DNA from: Glaciimonas sp. CA11.2
GTDB lineage: Bacteria; Pseudomonadota; Gammaproteobacteria; Burkholderiales; Burkholderiaceae_D
DNA length: 64,000 nucleotides
Assembly (NCBI RefSeq): GCF_034314045.1
Contig: NZ_JAVIWL010000001.1
Location: forward strand, 1,798,001 to 1,862,000
Reading direction: 5' to 3'
Each line of letters starts with the position of its first letter. Within the stretch, counting starts at the first letter, position 1. Below the pieces are notes generated by a model. The model was not told the origin of the DNA, made no database searches, and saw only the letters and a program-made list of their open reading frames with translations. This document shows positions 8,256-16,534 of the stretch, in pieces. The translations under genes and the position numbers were made by a program.

Positions 8256-9155
8256 ATGGCGATCAACGTTGATTTCGTAAAAAATTGGTCCTCGCCAGTG
8301 GTGCGGCAGACTTACTCGGAAAAGGACGCCATCCTGTATGCGTTGGCATTAGGGTATGGCAGCCAGCCGAATAGTCCTGACGAGCTACGGTTTGTGTATG
8401 AAAAAGGGATGCAGGCGGTTCCTACTTTGGCAACGACGTTGTGTTATCCAGGCTTTTGGATCACCGATCCCCGCACCGGTATCGATGCCTCAAAAGCGGT
8501 GCATGGCGAACACAAAGTCATTTTTCATGCGCCGCTTCCTGCAAAAGGAAACGTCCGTGGCCAAAGCCGCGTCGTTGATTTGATTGATAAGGGGCCGGAA
8601 AAAGGTGCCTTACTTATCTTTGAGCGTGATATTTATAACGATGATACCGGTGTTCTTTTAGCGTCTATTGAGCATCGGACGGTGTGTCGGGCGGATGGTG
8701 GATTTTCGACAAATTCAGCCAATTTGCACAGTCCCGTAGCATCTGCGCCTTCGCCATTGTCGAAGTCACCTGCCACCGCTCCATGGCTGCAACGTGACGC
8801 CGATTATTCCGTCGACATTGCCTCATTACCACAGGCTTCATTGATTTATAGGCTTAGTGCAGACCCGAATCCGCTACATGCTGACCCGCAAGCTGCACGC
8901 GCAGCCGGGTTCTCGCGTCCCATAATGCATGGGCTTTGCACGTATGGAATCGTAGCCAGAGCGATCATGGCCGTCTGTTGCGAAAACAATGCGGATGCCT
9001 TAAAGACACTCGGAATTCGGTTTCTGGCACCGGTTTTTCCCGGAGAAACAATTCGTACTGAAATATGGAAAGACAGTGACGTTTTGCATTATCGCTGTCT
9101 TCTACCTGATCGCAATACAATCGTGATCGCTACAGGCACGGCTGACATAGCTTGA
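8256..9155 (+). CDS. MaoC-like enoyl-CoA hydratase 2 (double hot-dog)
   Basis: The 299-residue protein is two hot-dog domains long. The C-terminal domain carries the hydratase-2 signature LIYRLSADPNPLHADPQAAR followed by GFSRPIMHGLCTYG, with the catalytic Asp and His in DPNPLH. The N-terminal half (ILYALALGYG, VPTLATTLCYPGF) is the substrate-cradling degenerate domain. It should hydrate trans-2-enoyl-CoA to the (3R)-hydroxyacyl-CoA used by the preceding SDR. GAAAGTGAGTTGTC precedes its start, and the stop converges on the reverse-strand CaiB gene. Confidence 0.9.
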   Translation: MAINVDFVKNWSSPVVRQTYSEKDAILYALALGYGSQPNSPDELRFVYEKGMQAVPTLATTLCYPGFWITDPRTGIDASKAVHGEHKVIFHAPLPAKGNVRGQSRVVDLIDKGPEKGALLIFERDIYNDDTGVLLASIEHRTVCRADGGFSTNSANLHSPVASAPSPLSKSPATAPWLQRDADYSVDIASLPQASLIYRLSADPNPLHADPQAARAAGFSRPIMHGLCTYGIVARAIMAVCCENNADALKTLGIRFLAPVFPGETIRTEIWKDSDVLHYRCLLPDRNTIVIATGTADIA

Positions 9156-9258
9156 GCGAGCCAGCGTAGACTAACGAAGCAGAATGAATGCGGATTTGTC
9201 CCGGACCGGTTTGATTCGTTGATCTGGCCTCAGGCAGCAGCCTGATGCCAGATATCGG

Positions 9259-10512
9259 TCAGATCGCCCCATCCAGCTTTAAGTCCTCGCATTCCTGCTC
9301 TGTCAATCCAAGTACGTCACGAAGAACTTCAGCGTTGTGCTCACCGAGCTTGGGCGGATCGCGGCGATACGTCGGCGGCGTGCGTGACATCCGGATAGGG
9401 CTCGCTATCGCACGCACCTGACGGCCATCCGTCGTGCTAAGGTCGCGCACCATCTCGCGGGCGATGACCTGTGGATTAGCAAAAACCTGTTTTAAATTAT
9501 TGATCGGACTTGCCGGAACACCGGCTGCATCCAGCAAGGCCTGGCATTCTGCCATTGTGCGTTTGGCCATTGCTGCGGAAACCAGTCCGGATAGGATATT
9601 TGCGTTGCGCATACGCAATTCGTTTCTGCAGAAACGGGGATCTTCGGCCACACCCGGCATTTCCATTGCCTTACAAAAGTTTCGAAACTGCCCATCGTTT
9701 CCTACAATTAGCATCAGGTCCCCATCACTGCAGGCGAAGCTATCACTCGGGTACACCGATGCCAGTCGATTGCCGGCACGTTGTGGCACATCGCCAGTGG
9801 CCAGGTAGTTCATGCCGAGATTAGACAGCGCCGAAACCTGTACATCGAGTAGTGACATGTCGATGTATTGACCCAGGCCAGAACTATGGCGCTCGTTCAG
9901 GGCCGCCAAAATGGCGACGGAAGAATACAAGGCGGTCATCAGGTCTGAGACCGCCACACCAGCCTTACGCGGGCCAGCGCCCGGCGTGCCGTCCGGATTG
10001 CCGGTCAGGCTCATCAATCCGCCCATAGCCTGCACGATGGTGTCATATCCGGGCCGCGCACTATACGGGCCGGTCTGACCGAAGCCAGTGATGGAGCAGT
10101 AGATAAGTTTGGGATTAATCTTTGACAGAGCGGCATATCCTAAGCCGTAACGCTCCAGCGTGCCAACCTTATAATTTTCAATGAGTACATCACTTTCGGC
10201 TGCAAGGCGTGCAATCAGCTTACGGCCGCTTTGCGTGGCGAGATTGATGCCGATGGAGCGTTTGCCGCGATTGCAGGACCAGAAATAAGCCGATTCATCG
10301 AGTGGTGTCTGCGGCGCACCTGCCACAAAAGGAGGTGCCCATTGGCGCGAGTCGTCGCCGCTGTCAGGACGCTCGACCTTGATCACATCCGCGCCGAGGT
10401 CGGCCAGCACCTGCGCCGACAACGGTCCTGCCAAAACCCGTGACAGATCCAGGACGCGCACGCCATCAAGCGCGCCTTTAGCACCGGTGGAGGAATTTTC
10501 AGCTTGCTTCAT
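9259..10512 (-). CDS. CaiB/BaiF (family III) CoA-transferase, second copy
   Basis: At 417 residues this is a second family III CoA-transferase. It shows GVRVLDLSRVLAGPLSAQVLAD, GADVIKVERPDSGDDSRQW, FWSCNRGKRSIGINL, LIENYKVGTLERYGLGY, the ITGFGQTGPY loop and the Asp region SDLMTALYSS. It is only distantly similar to the copy at 598-1827, so it is not a recent duplicate and probably activates a different acid or works at another step. It is the second gene of a reverse-strand pair with an enoyl-CoA hydratase, about 140 bases downstream of it. Confidence 0.9.
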   Translation of the reverse strand: MKQAENSSTGAKGALDGVRVLDLSRVLAGPLSAQVLADLGADVIKVERPDSGDDSRQWAPPFVAGAPQTPLDESAYFWSCNRGKRSIGINLATQSGRKLIARLAAESDVLIENYKVGTLERYGLGYAALSKINPKLIYCSITGFGQTGPYSARPGYDTIVQAMGGLMSLTGNPDGTPGAGPRKAGVAVSDLMTALYSSVAILAALNERHSSGLGQYIDMSLLDVQVSALSNLGMNYLATGDVPQRAGNRLASVYPSDSFACSDGDLMLIVGNDGQFRNFCKAMEMPGVAEDPRFCRNELRMRNANILSGLVSAAMAKRTMAECQALLDAAGVPASPINNLKQVFANPQVIAREMVRDLSTTDGRQVRAIASPIRMSRTPPTYRRDPPKLGEHNAEVLRDVLGLTEQECEDLKLDGAI

Positions 10513-10649
10513 GCTTGCCTTTGCTCGAAGAACTTATAGATGGACCAATTGCCGTCGCAGACCAAAGGCTTAAAAAGGGGTGGGTACTTGATGCAGGCGA
10601 CCATTAAGCTCGTTGACAATGCATCAGCAGTCGTCGTTTAGCTGCTTAT

Positions 10650-11435
10650 TTAGCGACCTGATGATGGCTTTTTCCACACTGGTTTGCGTTTCTCTACAAA
10701 TGCAGACAGGCCTTCTTTCGCATCGTCGGTGCCAAAGACGGTACAGGCGAGATTCACCGCTGCCGCCACGCCTTGTCGGTAATCGCCATCAATGGCGCGG
10801 GTGAACGCGGTTTTCCCGAGCTTCATCAGCTCTGGTGATTTGTCCGCCAACACCTTTGCCAGCTTGCGTGCTTCGTTTAGTAAATCAGCGGCCGGAGCAA
10901 TGCGGCTAACCAAGCCCAGTTGCAAGGCTTCCTGTGCATCAAACGATCTACCGGTGAACAGCAGATCGAATGCACGATAGCGTCCCACCAGCCGGTGCAA
11001 ATGGGTGTAGTGGACAGCGGGTAGCAACCCGATATCCAATTCCGGATAGCCAAAGGTGGCAGTATCCGCTGCAACAATCATGTCGCAGGTGATCGCCACG
11101 GACATGCCACCGCCGCGCGTCGTACCCGCAATCGCCGCAATCGATGGCTTGCCCAGATTGAACTGTACATCGCACAACTCGACGTAAAGCTTTTGCACCG
11201 CTTCATGAAATTGCGTCGGAGAACTTCTCAGGAAATCACCCAAATCCTGACCAGCGCAAAACCGTCCGGGTATGGCACTACCAATGATGACAGCCCGCAC
11301 TTCGCTGTCTTGTCCCGCCTGCCTGAGCATTGCCAGAAAACTGTCCATCAATTCCCGCGTAATGGCATTGACCGGCGGATTATTGAACAGAATCTCGGCA
11401 ATGTTATCCCGAACCTCGTATTGAATGACTGACAT
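10650..11435 (-). CDS. Enoyl-CoA hydratase/isomerase (crotonase) family protein
   Basis: The 261-residue crotonase-fold protein has NNPPVNAITRELMDSF, the oxyanion-hole segments GRFCAGQDLGDF and AGTTRGGGMSVAITCD, and PELDIGLLPAVHYTHL, where the glutamate matches the catalytic residue of hydratases. The gene is transcribed away from the ABC transporter operon, ahead of the second CaiB gene, with GGAAATCAGCC before the ATG. Crotonase members also include isomerases and dehalogenases, so hydratase activity is a family-level inference. Confidence 0.88.
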   Translation of the reverse strand: MSVIQYEVRDNIAEILFNNPPVNAITRELMDSFLAMLRQAGQDSEVRAVIIGSAIPGRFCAGQDLGDFLRSSPTQFHEAVQKLYVELCDVQFNLGKPSIAAIAGTTRGGGMSVAITCDMIVAADTATFGYPELDIGLLPAVHYTHLHRLVGRYRAFDLLFTGRSFDAQEALQLGLVSRIAPAADLLNEARKLAKVLADKSPELMKLGKTAFTRAIDGDYRQGVAAAVNLACTVFGTDDAKEGLSAFVEKRKPVWKKPSSGR

Positions 11436-11791
11436 GGCTGATTTCCTTTACGTGCGAGAACCGGGATTCAGGTGGAATCGTCTAGTAGCTCTGTGCCGTG
11501 ATGCGAAATGATAAGTTTAGCGTGACCATGCAACAAGTCAAATAATGCGAAGCATTATTAAACTTAACTAATGAGTCGGGGAAGTCTTTTAGCTCTAAAA
11601 CGGTGTCTCCGGCTTGCTGATGATGCGCTCTCAAACGCCGATATTGAAAACATAAAAACTGAACAATGCTTCAGATTATTTTATTTGTTTTCGTAAAGGG
11701 ACGGCAGTAATATTTTGGCACAGGACTCACTGCATCCCAATCGCACTGCGGAATTGGTCCAGAAAACTATAAAAATGAGAAAGGAGACGCT

Positions 11792-11908
11792 ATGTTATGT
11801 TCCGCTCGGCTCGCCCGGCATCTTGTGATTCCAGCCCTTTTAGCAAGCGCTTCCGTGAGGCATTCGTCTGCCGTTGCTGCCACTGCGTTTGCCGCGTACC
11901 GCAGCTGA
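11792..11908 (+). CDS. 38-codon leader ORF, or the frame-shifted N-terminus of the LivH permease
   Basis: An ATG at 11792 follows a very good ribosome site (AAAGGAGACGCT) and opens a 38-codon frame. It encodes a basic, hydrophobic, signal-like peptide (ARHLVIPALLASASVR) and stops at 11908, one base before the permease ATG. The permease itself has no strong ribosome site, so it may be translated by re-initiation. Alternatively, the permease frame upstream of 11910 reads LPLLPLRLPRTAADMELSQL back to a stop at 11856, so one indel near 11855 could have split an original N-terminal extension. Confidence 0.5.
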   Translation: MLCSARLARHLVIPALLASASVRHSSAVAATAFAAYRS

Positions 11909-11909
11909 T

Positions 11910-12782
11910 ATGGAATTATCGCAACTTTTTAATGTGGTTCAGTTGGGTAATGCGCTCGCGCTGTCATCATTGTTGACGATCCTGGCCAGCGGCCTCGCAT
12001 TGATCTTCGGTTTGCGTGACGTGATGAATTTCGCCCACGGTGCGCTGTACATGCTTGGTGCTTACCTCGGCTACACATTCTCGGGCTTGTTCGGTTTTTG
12101 GGTTGCACTCTTGATTGTTCCGATTCTACTGGCGCTGGTGGGACTAGCATTTGAGTATGGTGTCATGCGCGCATTTAAAAATCGTTCGCAGATGGAGGTG
12201 GCGCTAGTCACTTTTGGTCTGGCCCTGATCCTGGTCAAGCTGGTGACGCGCATCTGGGGTACTTCACCACTGTCGGTACAAGCACCACTATCACTGTCGA
12301 AGGCCATCGACCTTTTCGGTCATCCTTATCCGGCTTATAGAATATTCCTGATTGTGGTGGGATTTGGTACGTGTCTGGCACTGGCTATTTGGCTTAAGTG
12401 GACCCGCTCGGGCATGCATGTGCGTGCCGTCAGTCAGCAACCACTGGTTGCTCGCATGATGGGCGTCAATACTGATCGTCTTGGACTCGTTGTGGTATGC
12501 CTCGGTACCGGCTTTGCCGGACTGGCTGGCGTGCTGGCCGGACCTTATCTTTCGGTCGATCCCAGTATGGGCGCGAACGTGCTGATCAGTTGTCTGATTA
12601 TCGTCGTTATCGGCGGGCTAGGCAGTATTGGTGGTGCAATCGCTGCGGCTGTGGTGTATGGATTTATCCAGGTCATCGGCGCGGTCATCTCACCGACACT
12701 GGCTGTGCTAGCGCCTTACCTACTGCTATTTTTTGTGTTGCTATGCCGCCCGCAGGGGTTTGGACGAGGAAGGGTCGCATGA
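11910..12782 (+). CDS. livH: Branched-chain amino acid-type ABC permease (LivH)
   Basis: The 290-residue inner-membrane protein begins at ATG 11910 (MELSQLFNVVQLGNAL). It shows the LivH core: LTILASGLALIFGLRDVMNFAHGALYMLGAYLGY, then VVCLGTGFAGLAGVLAGPY and the cytoplasmic-loop motif VVIGGLGSIGGAIAAAVVYG that contacts the ATPase. It forms the translocation pore with LivM. It is the first full gene of livH-livM-livG-livF-binding protein-binding protein. In this context the solute is more likely an aromatic or organic acid than a branched-chain amino acid, but that is inference. Confidence 0.92.
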   Translation: MELSQLFNVVQLGNALALSSLLTILASGLALIFGLRDVMNFAHGALYMLGAYLGYTFSGLFGFWVALLIVPILLALVGLAFEYGVMRAFKNRSQMEVALVTFGLALILVKLVTRIWGTSPLSVQAPLSLSKAIDLFGHPYPAYRIFLIVVGFGTCLALAIWLKWTRSGMHVRAVSQQPLVARMMGVNTDRLGLVVVCLGTGFAGLAGVLAGPYLSVDPSMGANVLISCLIIVVIGGLGSIGGAIAAAVVYGFIQVIGAVISPTLAVLAPYLLLFFVLLCRPQGFGRGRVA

Positions 12783-13819
12783 CGCGCTCAACACCAACAT
12801 TGGGCGTCGAGGTTAAATTGCCAGCGATCGCCCCGCGCAATACGCTATCCGGATCGCTGAAGGCGGCTTTGATCGTGACGGCACTTGTCATCCTGGGCTT
12901 GTTCATTCCCTCGCTCGTCAGCAGCAGCTTTTATCTGGGGCTGATGATCAATACAATCGTGTTGGGAGTTGCCGCGATATCGATTGGATTTCTGGCCCAT
13001 CAATGCGGGCTCATCATGTTTGGCGCTGCGGGTTTCACCGGCGGCGCTACGTACTTGTTCGGCATTGCAGTGACACAGTTCGGATGGAACGTCACGGCGG
13101 CCGCAGTATTTTGTCTGCTTGCAGCTACGCTATTGAGTGTGCTGATCGGTGCATTAGTGGTGCGTGCCCGACCGTTGCCTTTTGCGATGCTGACGCTAGC
13201 GCTGGCGCAAATGCTGCGCTCTCTTGTCATGCTGACCGATTTCAGATCCGTCACGGGTGGTGACGATGGACTCACGATGCAATGGGACGGATTGTTCTTT
13301 GGCCTGAATCAGGCGCAGCTTTCCCGACCGAGCACTTTCTGGCCGGTGGCATGGCTCGCCTTGTGCGGCGTCATGTTGCTGGCATGGGTGGTCGGTCGCT
13401 CGCGCACCGGACAAATCTTGCGCGCAACCCGCGCTAACGAAGAGCGCATGCGGTTTTCTGGCTTCAACACTTACTTGCCACGTGTATTCGCCTTCGCTCT
13501 GGCTGGCTTTATTGCTTCCGTTTCCGGTTTGCTGATGGCCTTGAATATGGCTTTTGCATCGCCCGAGCTGCTTGACTTTGCAACCGGTAGCAATACGCTG
13601 GTTGCCATGCTTGTCGGTGGCTCAGCCACCGTTGGTGGTCCGGTGTTGGGCGCATTACTCTTTGTAGTTGGACAGGATCGCTTTGGCGCGAGCGGTAACC
13701 TTGAGTTACTGACCGGTATAAGCGTAGTGCTGGTTATCGCTGCTTTCCCCGAAGGGATGATGGGATTTATTCGCCGCGGCTTACGTCGCATTACAGGACG
13801 CCATCATGTTGCGCATTGA
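12779..13819 (+). CDS. livM: Branched-chain amino acid-type ABC permease (LivM)
   Basis: The start ATG at 12779 overlaps the LivH stop (ATGA), giving 346 residues. Several transmembrane helices follow a short cytoplasmic N-terminus. The LivM hallmarks are visible: GFLAHQCGLIMFGAAGFTGGATYLFG, LPFAMLTLALAQMLRSL, the VVGRSRTGQILRATRANEERM cytoplasmic loop, and MLVGGSATVGGPVLGALLF near the C-terminus. It pairs with LivH to form the membrane channel of the importer. Confidence 0.92.
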   Translation: MTRSTPTLGVEVKLPAIAPRNTLSGSLKAALIVTALVILGLFIPSLVSSSFYLGLMINTIVLGVAAISIGFLAHQCGLIMFGAAGFTGGATYLFGIAVTQFGWNVTAAAVFCLLAATLLSVLIGALVVRARPLPFAMLTLALAQMLRSLVMLTDFRSVTGGDDGLTMQWDGLFFGLNQAQLSRPSTFWPVAWLALCGVMLLAWVVGRSRTGQILRATRANEERMRFSGFNTYLPRVFAFALAGFIASVSGLLMALNMAFASPELLDFATGSNTLVAMLVGGSATVGGPVLGALLFVVGQDRFGASGNLELLTGISVVLVIAAFPEGMMGFIRRGLRRITGRHHVAH

Positions 13820-14504
13820 AGATCTCGGCGTTTCTTATGGCAGTGTCAAGGCGCTCGAAGGTATCAACCTCGACATCGCCCAGCGTGGCGTGCTACATGG
13901 AATAATCGGCCCCAACGGTGCTGGCAAATCCACGCTGATGGACGCCATCACTGGCCGCTGCAAGTTGACGCGCGGACGCGTATTTGTTGACGGGCAGGAT
14001 ATCACTGACCGCTCCGTCATCTGGCGTCGTCGTCTTGGTATGTCACGCTCATTTCAGCGCACCAGCATCTTTCCCGGCATCAGCGTAGGTGAGCAACTGG
14101 AACTGGTAAGCAAGCAACTCTGTGAGACCGACTTGCGCGGCATCGTTGACACGCTTCAGTTGGGCGCAGTCTACGACCAGATCGCTGACAGCATTGCCTA
14201 CGGCGACCAACGTCGGGTGGATATCGCGCTAGCCCTAATTGGCAAGCCAAGTCTGATGTTGCTCGACGAACCCGCCGCTGGTCTGTCAACTGCCGAGACC
14301 ATCATATTATTCGAACATCTGGTCAAGATAGTACGGGAGCGAAATGTCACGGCCGTAGTGGTCGAGCACGACGTGGATGCCGTGTTCCGATTTTGCGATT
14401 CCATCACCGCGATTGACCTCGGCAGATTGCTGGCGACCGGCTCACCTGCCGAAGTGCGTGCCGATCCACGTGTCATCACCGCCTACCTTGGAACCGAAGC
14501 ATGA
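13806..14504 (+). CDS. livG: ABC importer ATP-binding subunit (LivG)
   Basis: The 232-residue ATPase overlaps the end of livM by 14 bases. Walker A is GPNGAGKSTLMDAITG, Walker B is LMLLDEPAAGLSTAET and the H-loop is VVEHDVDAVFRFC. The signature motif is degenerate: AYGDQRRVDIAL replaces the usual LSGGQ. This is seen in a subset of LivG-type proteins and is compatible with function because the second ATPase carries a canonical LSGGQQQ. It energises the LivHM channel. Confidence 0.93.
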   Translation: MLRIEDLGVSYGSVKALEGINLDIAQRGVLHGIIGPNGAGKSTLMDAITGRCKLTRGRVFVDGQDITDRSVIWRRRLGMSRSFQRTSIFPGISVGEQLELVSKQLCETDLRGIVDTLQLGAVYDQIADSIAYGDQRRVDIALALIGKPSLMLLDEPAAGLSTAETIILFEHLVKIVRERNVTAVVVEHDVDAVFRFCDSITAIDLGRLLATGSPAEVRADPRVITAYLGTEA

Positions 14505-14569
14505 AATCAAATCCGATGATCAGCACGGCTTTCAGGCCGATCCGGCCAGTCCACCGGAGCCCGGCATGA
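14501..14569 (+). CDS. 22-codon relay ORF between livG and livF
   Basis: An ATG overlapping the livG stop (ATGA at 14501-14504) opens a 22-codon frame (MKSNPMISTAFRPIRPVHR and on). Its TGA overlaps the livF ATG in the same ATGA arrangement at 14566-14569. A ribosome could step from livG through this frame into livF. The peptide has no recognisable family. It may simply keep ribosomes flowing across the 61-base gap. Confidence 0.45.
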   Translation: MKSNPMISTAFRPIRPVHRSPA

Positions 14570-15261
14570 GCTTTATCCGGGTTAGGGGCCTCCGCGCAGG
14601 CTACGGCAAATCAGTCGTGCTGCGGGATATTGATCTCGATATTGACGAGGGCGAGGCAGTGGCCGTAGTGGGGAAAAACGGTGCAGGCAAGTCGACCTTA
14701 CTCATGTCATTTTTTGGCGCTACTACGATCAGTGGCGGCTCCATTGAGGTCGGCGGAAGTCTGCTCAACAAGCTCCCGGCATACGCAGCGGCCAAGCAGG
14801 GCGTCACGATTTCACCGCAAGGTCGCATGATCCTCCCGCATCTGACAGTAGGTGAAAATTTATTGCTTGGCGCAGCCTGCGGGCGCAAGGGACATTGGAC
14901 TGTTGAGACGGTCAACCGCCTGTTTCCAATATTGCAGGAGCGACGCGACAAGATGGGCAACGCGCTTAGCGGCGGCCAGCAACAGATGTTAGCGGTGGGC
15001 CGTGCCCTGCTGGGCAACCCGCGCGTGTTGTTGCTGGATGAACCTTCTGAAGGTTTATCGCCAGTGCTGGTGGACGATCTGGCACGGGTATTCAACCAGA
15101 TTTGCGCCGCTGGGACTGGCATCCTGATGGTTGAGCAACACCTGAATCTGGTACGGCGGATTAGCCAGCGCTTCGTGGTGATGGCTAAGGGCGAAATCAT
15201 TGATCGTGGTCAGACCGACAATATTGACTCGGCGCAGCACAGCGCTGCGCTGGCTTTTTAA
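14566..15261 (+). CDS. livF: ABC importer ATP-binding subunit (LivF)
   Basis: The start at 14566 (MSFIRVRGLRAGYG) gives 231 residues, normal for LivF; the open frame extends upstream but that part has no homology-like features. Walker A is GKNGAGKSTLLMSFFG, the Q-loop region is ISPQGRMILPHLTVGENLL, the signature is LSGGQQQMLAVGRAL, Walker B is VLLLDEPSEGLSPVL and the H-loop is MVEQHLNLV. It is the second ATPase of the LivHMGF importer. Confidence 0.93.
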   Translation: MSFIRVRGLRAGYGKSVVLRDIDLDIDEGEAVAVVGKNGAGKSTLLMSFFGATTISGGSIEVGGSLLNKLPAYAAAKQGVTISPQGRMILPHLTVGENLLLGAACGRKGHWTVETVNRLFPILQERRDKMGNALSGGQQQMLAVGRALLGNPRVLLLDEPSEGLSPVLVDDLARVFNQICAAGTGILMVEQHLNLVRRISQRFVVMAKGEIIDRGQTDNIDSAQHSAALAF

Positions 15262-15282
15262 CTAAAAAAAATGGGGACAACG

Positions 15283-16464
15283 ATGATAAAAAAGCTGTTG
15301 GCAATAGTGGTTGCCACGACGGTGATGCAAGGCAGCGTGTTAGCGCAGGAGAGCATCAAGGTCGGATTGGTCAATATCGACTCCGGCCCATTCACCGTTT
15401 TGGCACCGTTCGTGCAGGATGGTGCCACGTTTGCCATTGAAACGCTGAATGCGCAGGGCGGCGTACTCGGTCGCAAATACGCGTTGATCACCCAGAATCA
15501 CGTCGGTACACCTGCCGCAGCGATTGCTGCCGTCAATCGGCTGGTAGAGCAGCAAGGCGTTACGTTTATAGCAGGTTTGAGCAGTTCCAGCACGTCGCTC
15601 GGTCTGGCGCCCAAGTTGGCATCCATGAATGCCCTATTTCTGGATACAACCGCTGCCGCGGATGACCTGACAGGAAAAAATTGCCAGCCTAATTATTTTC
15701 GCATTGGCGTCAGTGACGGTTACTACATCAAAGGCTTCCGCACCTTGCTCAAGGAGAGCGGCACTAAATCGTGGGATTTGCTCATGGGCGATTACGCGCT
15801 CGGTCACGACTATGCCAAACGGTTTTCGGCATTGGTGCAGGAAAAAGGCGGTTCGGTTCAAAAAACACTATTCCCGTCCATGACAGCGCCCGACGTGGGC
15901 AGTTATATCTCCCAATTACTGGTCAAGCCGGCCGATGGCCTGATGGTGGTCTATCCGGGAACCGGCGGCATTACGCTGGCCAAGCAACAACAACCGTTCG
16001 GCCTGTTTTCCAAGTACAAGTCTGTGCTATCGGTGTATTCCACCAACGACACAATCATCAGCGCCCAAGGCGATACAACGGCTGGCATGGTGTCCACGCA
16101 AAGCTATTACTGGTCCATGCCAGGCAGTCGGAATGCGGCTTTCGTCAAGGCGTTCGAGGCACGTTTCAAGCGCAAACCGACCTATCTTGATGCGGACGCT
16201 TACATGTCATTTGAAGTCCTGAACGCCGCTATTGCCAAGGCAAAGTCAACCGATTTGGTGGCGGTTCGCACGGCGCTGGCTGGCTTGAAAATGATGTCCA
16301 TCGTGGGTGATGTCGAAATGCGTGCCGCCGATCATCAACTGTTGCGTCCGCTGGTAGTGGTGCAGGCAGTAAAAGCAGGTGAGGGCAAGGGCGACTTCGT
16401 CCTGAAGTCAGTCGAGCCGGTAGCGCAAGCGGCACCCGAGGCAAGCAGCGAATGCAAGATGTAG
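15283..16464 (+). CDS. Periplasmic substrate-binding protein of LivK type, copy 1
   Basis: I prefer ATG 15283 (MIKKLLAIVVATTVMQGSVLA) with GGGGAC upstream; an ATG at 15271 would add four residues. A signal peptide ends at SVLAQES, and the mature protein is a type I periplasmic-binding fold (IKVGLVNIDSGPFTVLAPF, FIAGLSSSSTSLGLAPKL, SWDLLMGDYALGHDYAKRF). It captures the imported solute for LivHMGF. The next gene encodes a close paralogue. Conserved cysteines near KNCQPNYFR and the C-terminal SECKM are shared by both and may form a disulfide. Confidence 0.93.
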   Translation: MIKKLLAIVVATTVMQGSVLAQESIKVGLVNIDSGPFTVLAPFVQDGATFAIETLNAQGGVLGRKYALITQNHVGTPAAAIAAVNRLVEQQGVTFIAGLSSSSTSLGLAPKLASMNALFLDTTAAADDLTGKNCQPNYFRIGVSDGYYIKGFRTLLKESGTKSWDLLMGDYALGHDYAKRFSALVQEKGGSVQKTLFPSMTAPDVGSYISQLLVKPADGLMVVYPGTGGITLAKQQQPFGLFSKYKSVLSVYSTNDTIISAQGDTTAGMVSTQSYYWSMPGSRNAAFVKAFEARFKRKPTYLDADAYMSFEVLNAAIAKAKSTDLVAVRTALAGLKMMSIVGDVEMRAADHQLLRPLVVVQAVKAGEGKGDFVLKSVEPVAQAAPEASSECKM

Positions 16465-16534
16465 GAATGCAAAATGACGCACGTGGCCGCAACGCGACCA
16501 CGCTGTATTTTCTACTTAACAAGGAGACGCAAAC

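Noticed and set aside
12497..12778. Upstream extension of the livM frame inside livH
   Set aside because: It lies in a second frame of a well-conserved livH; the ATGA overlap at 12779 is the natural start and the extension shows no membrane pattern.
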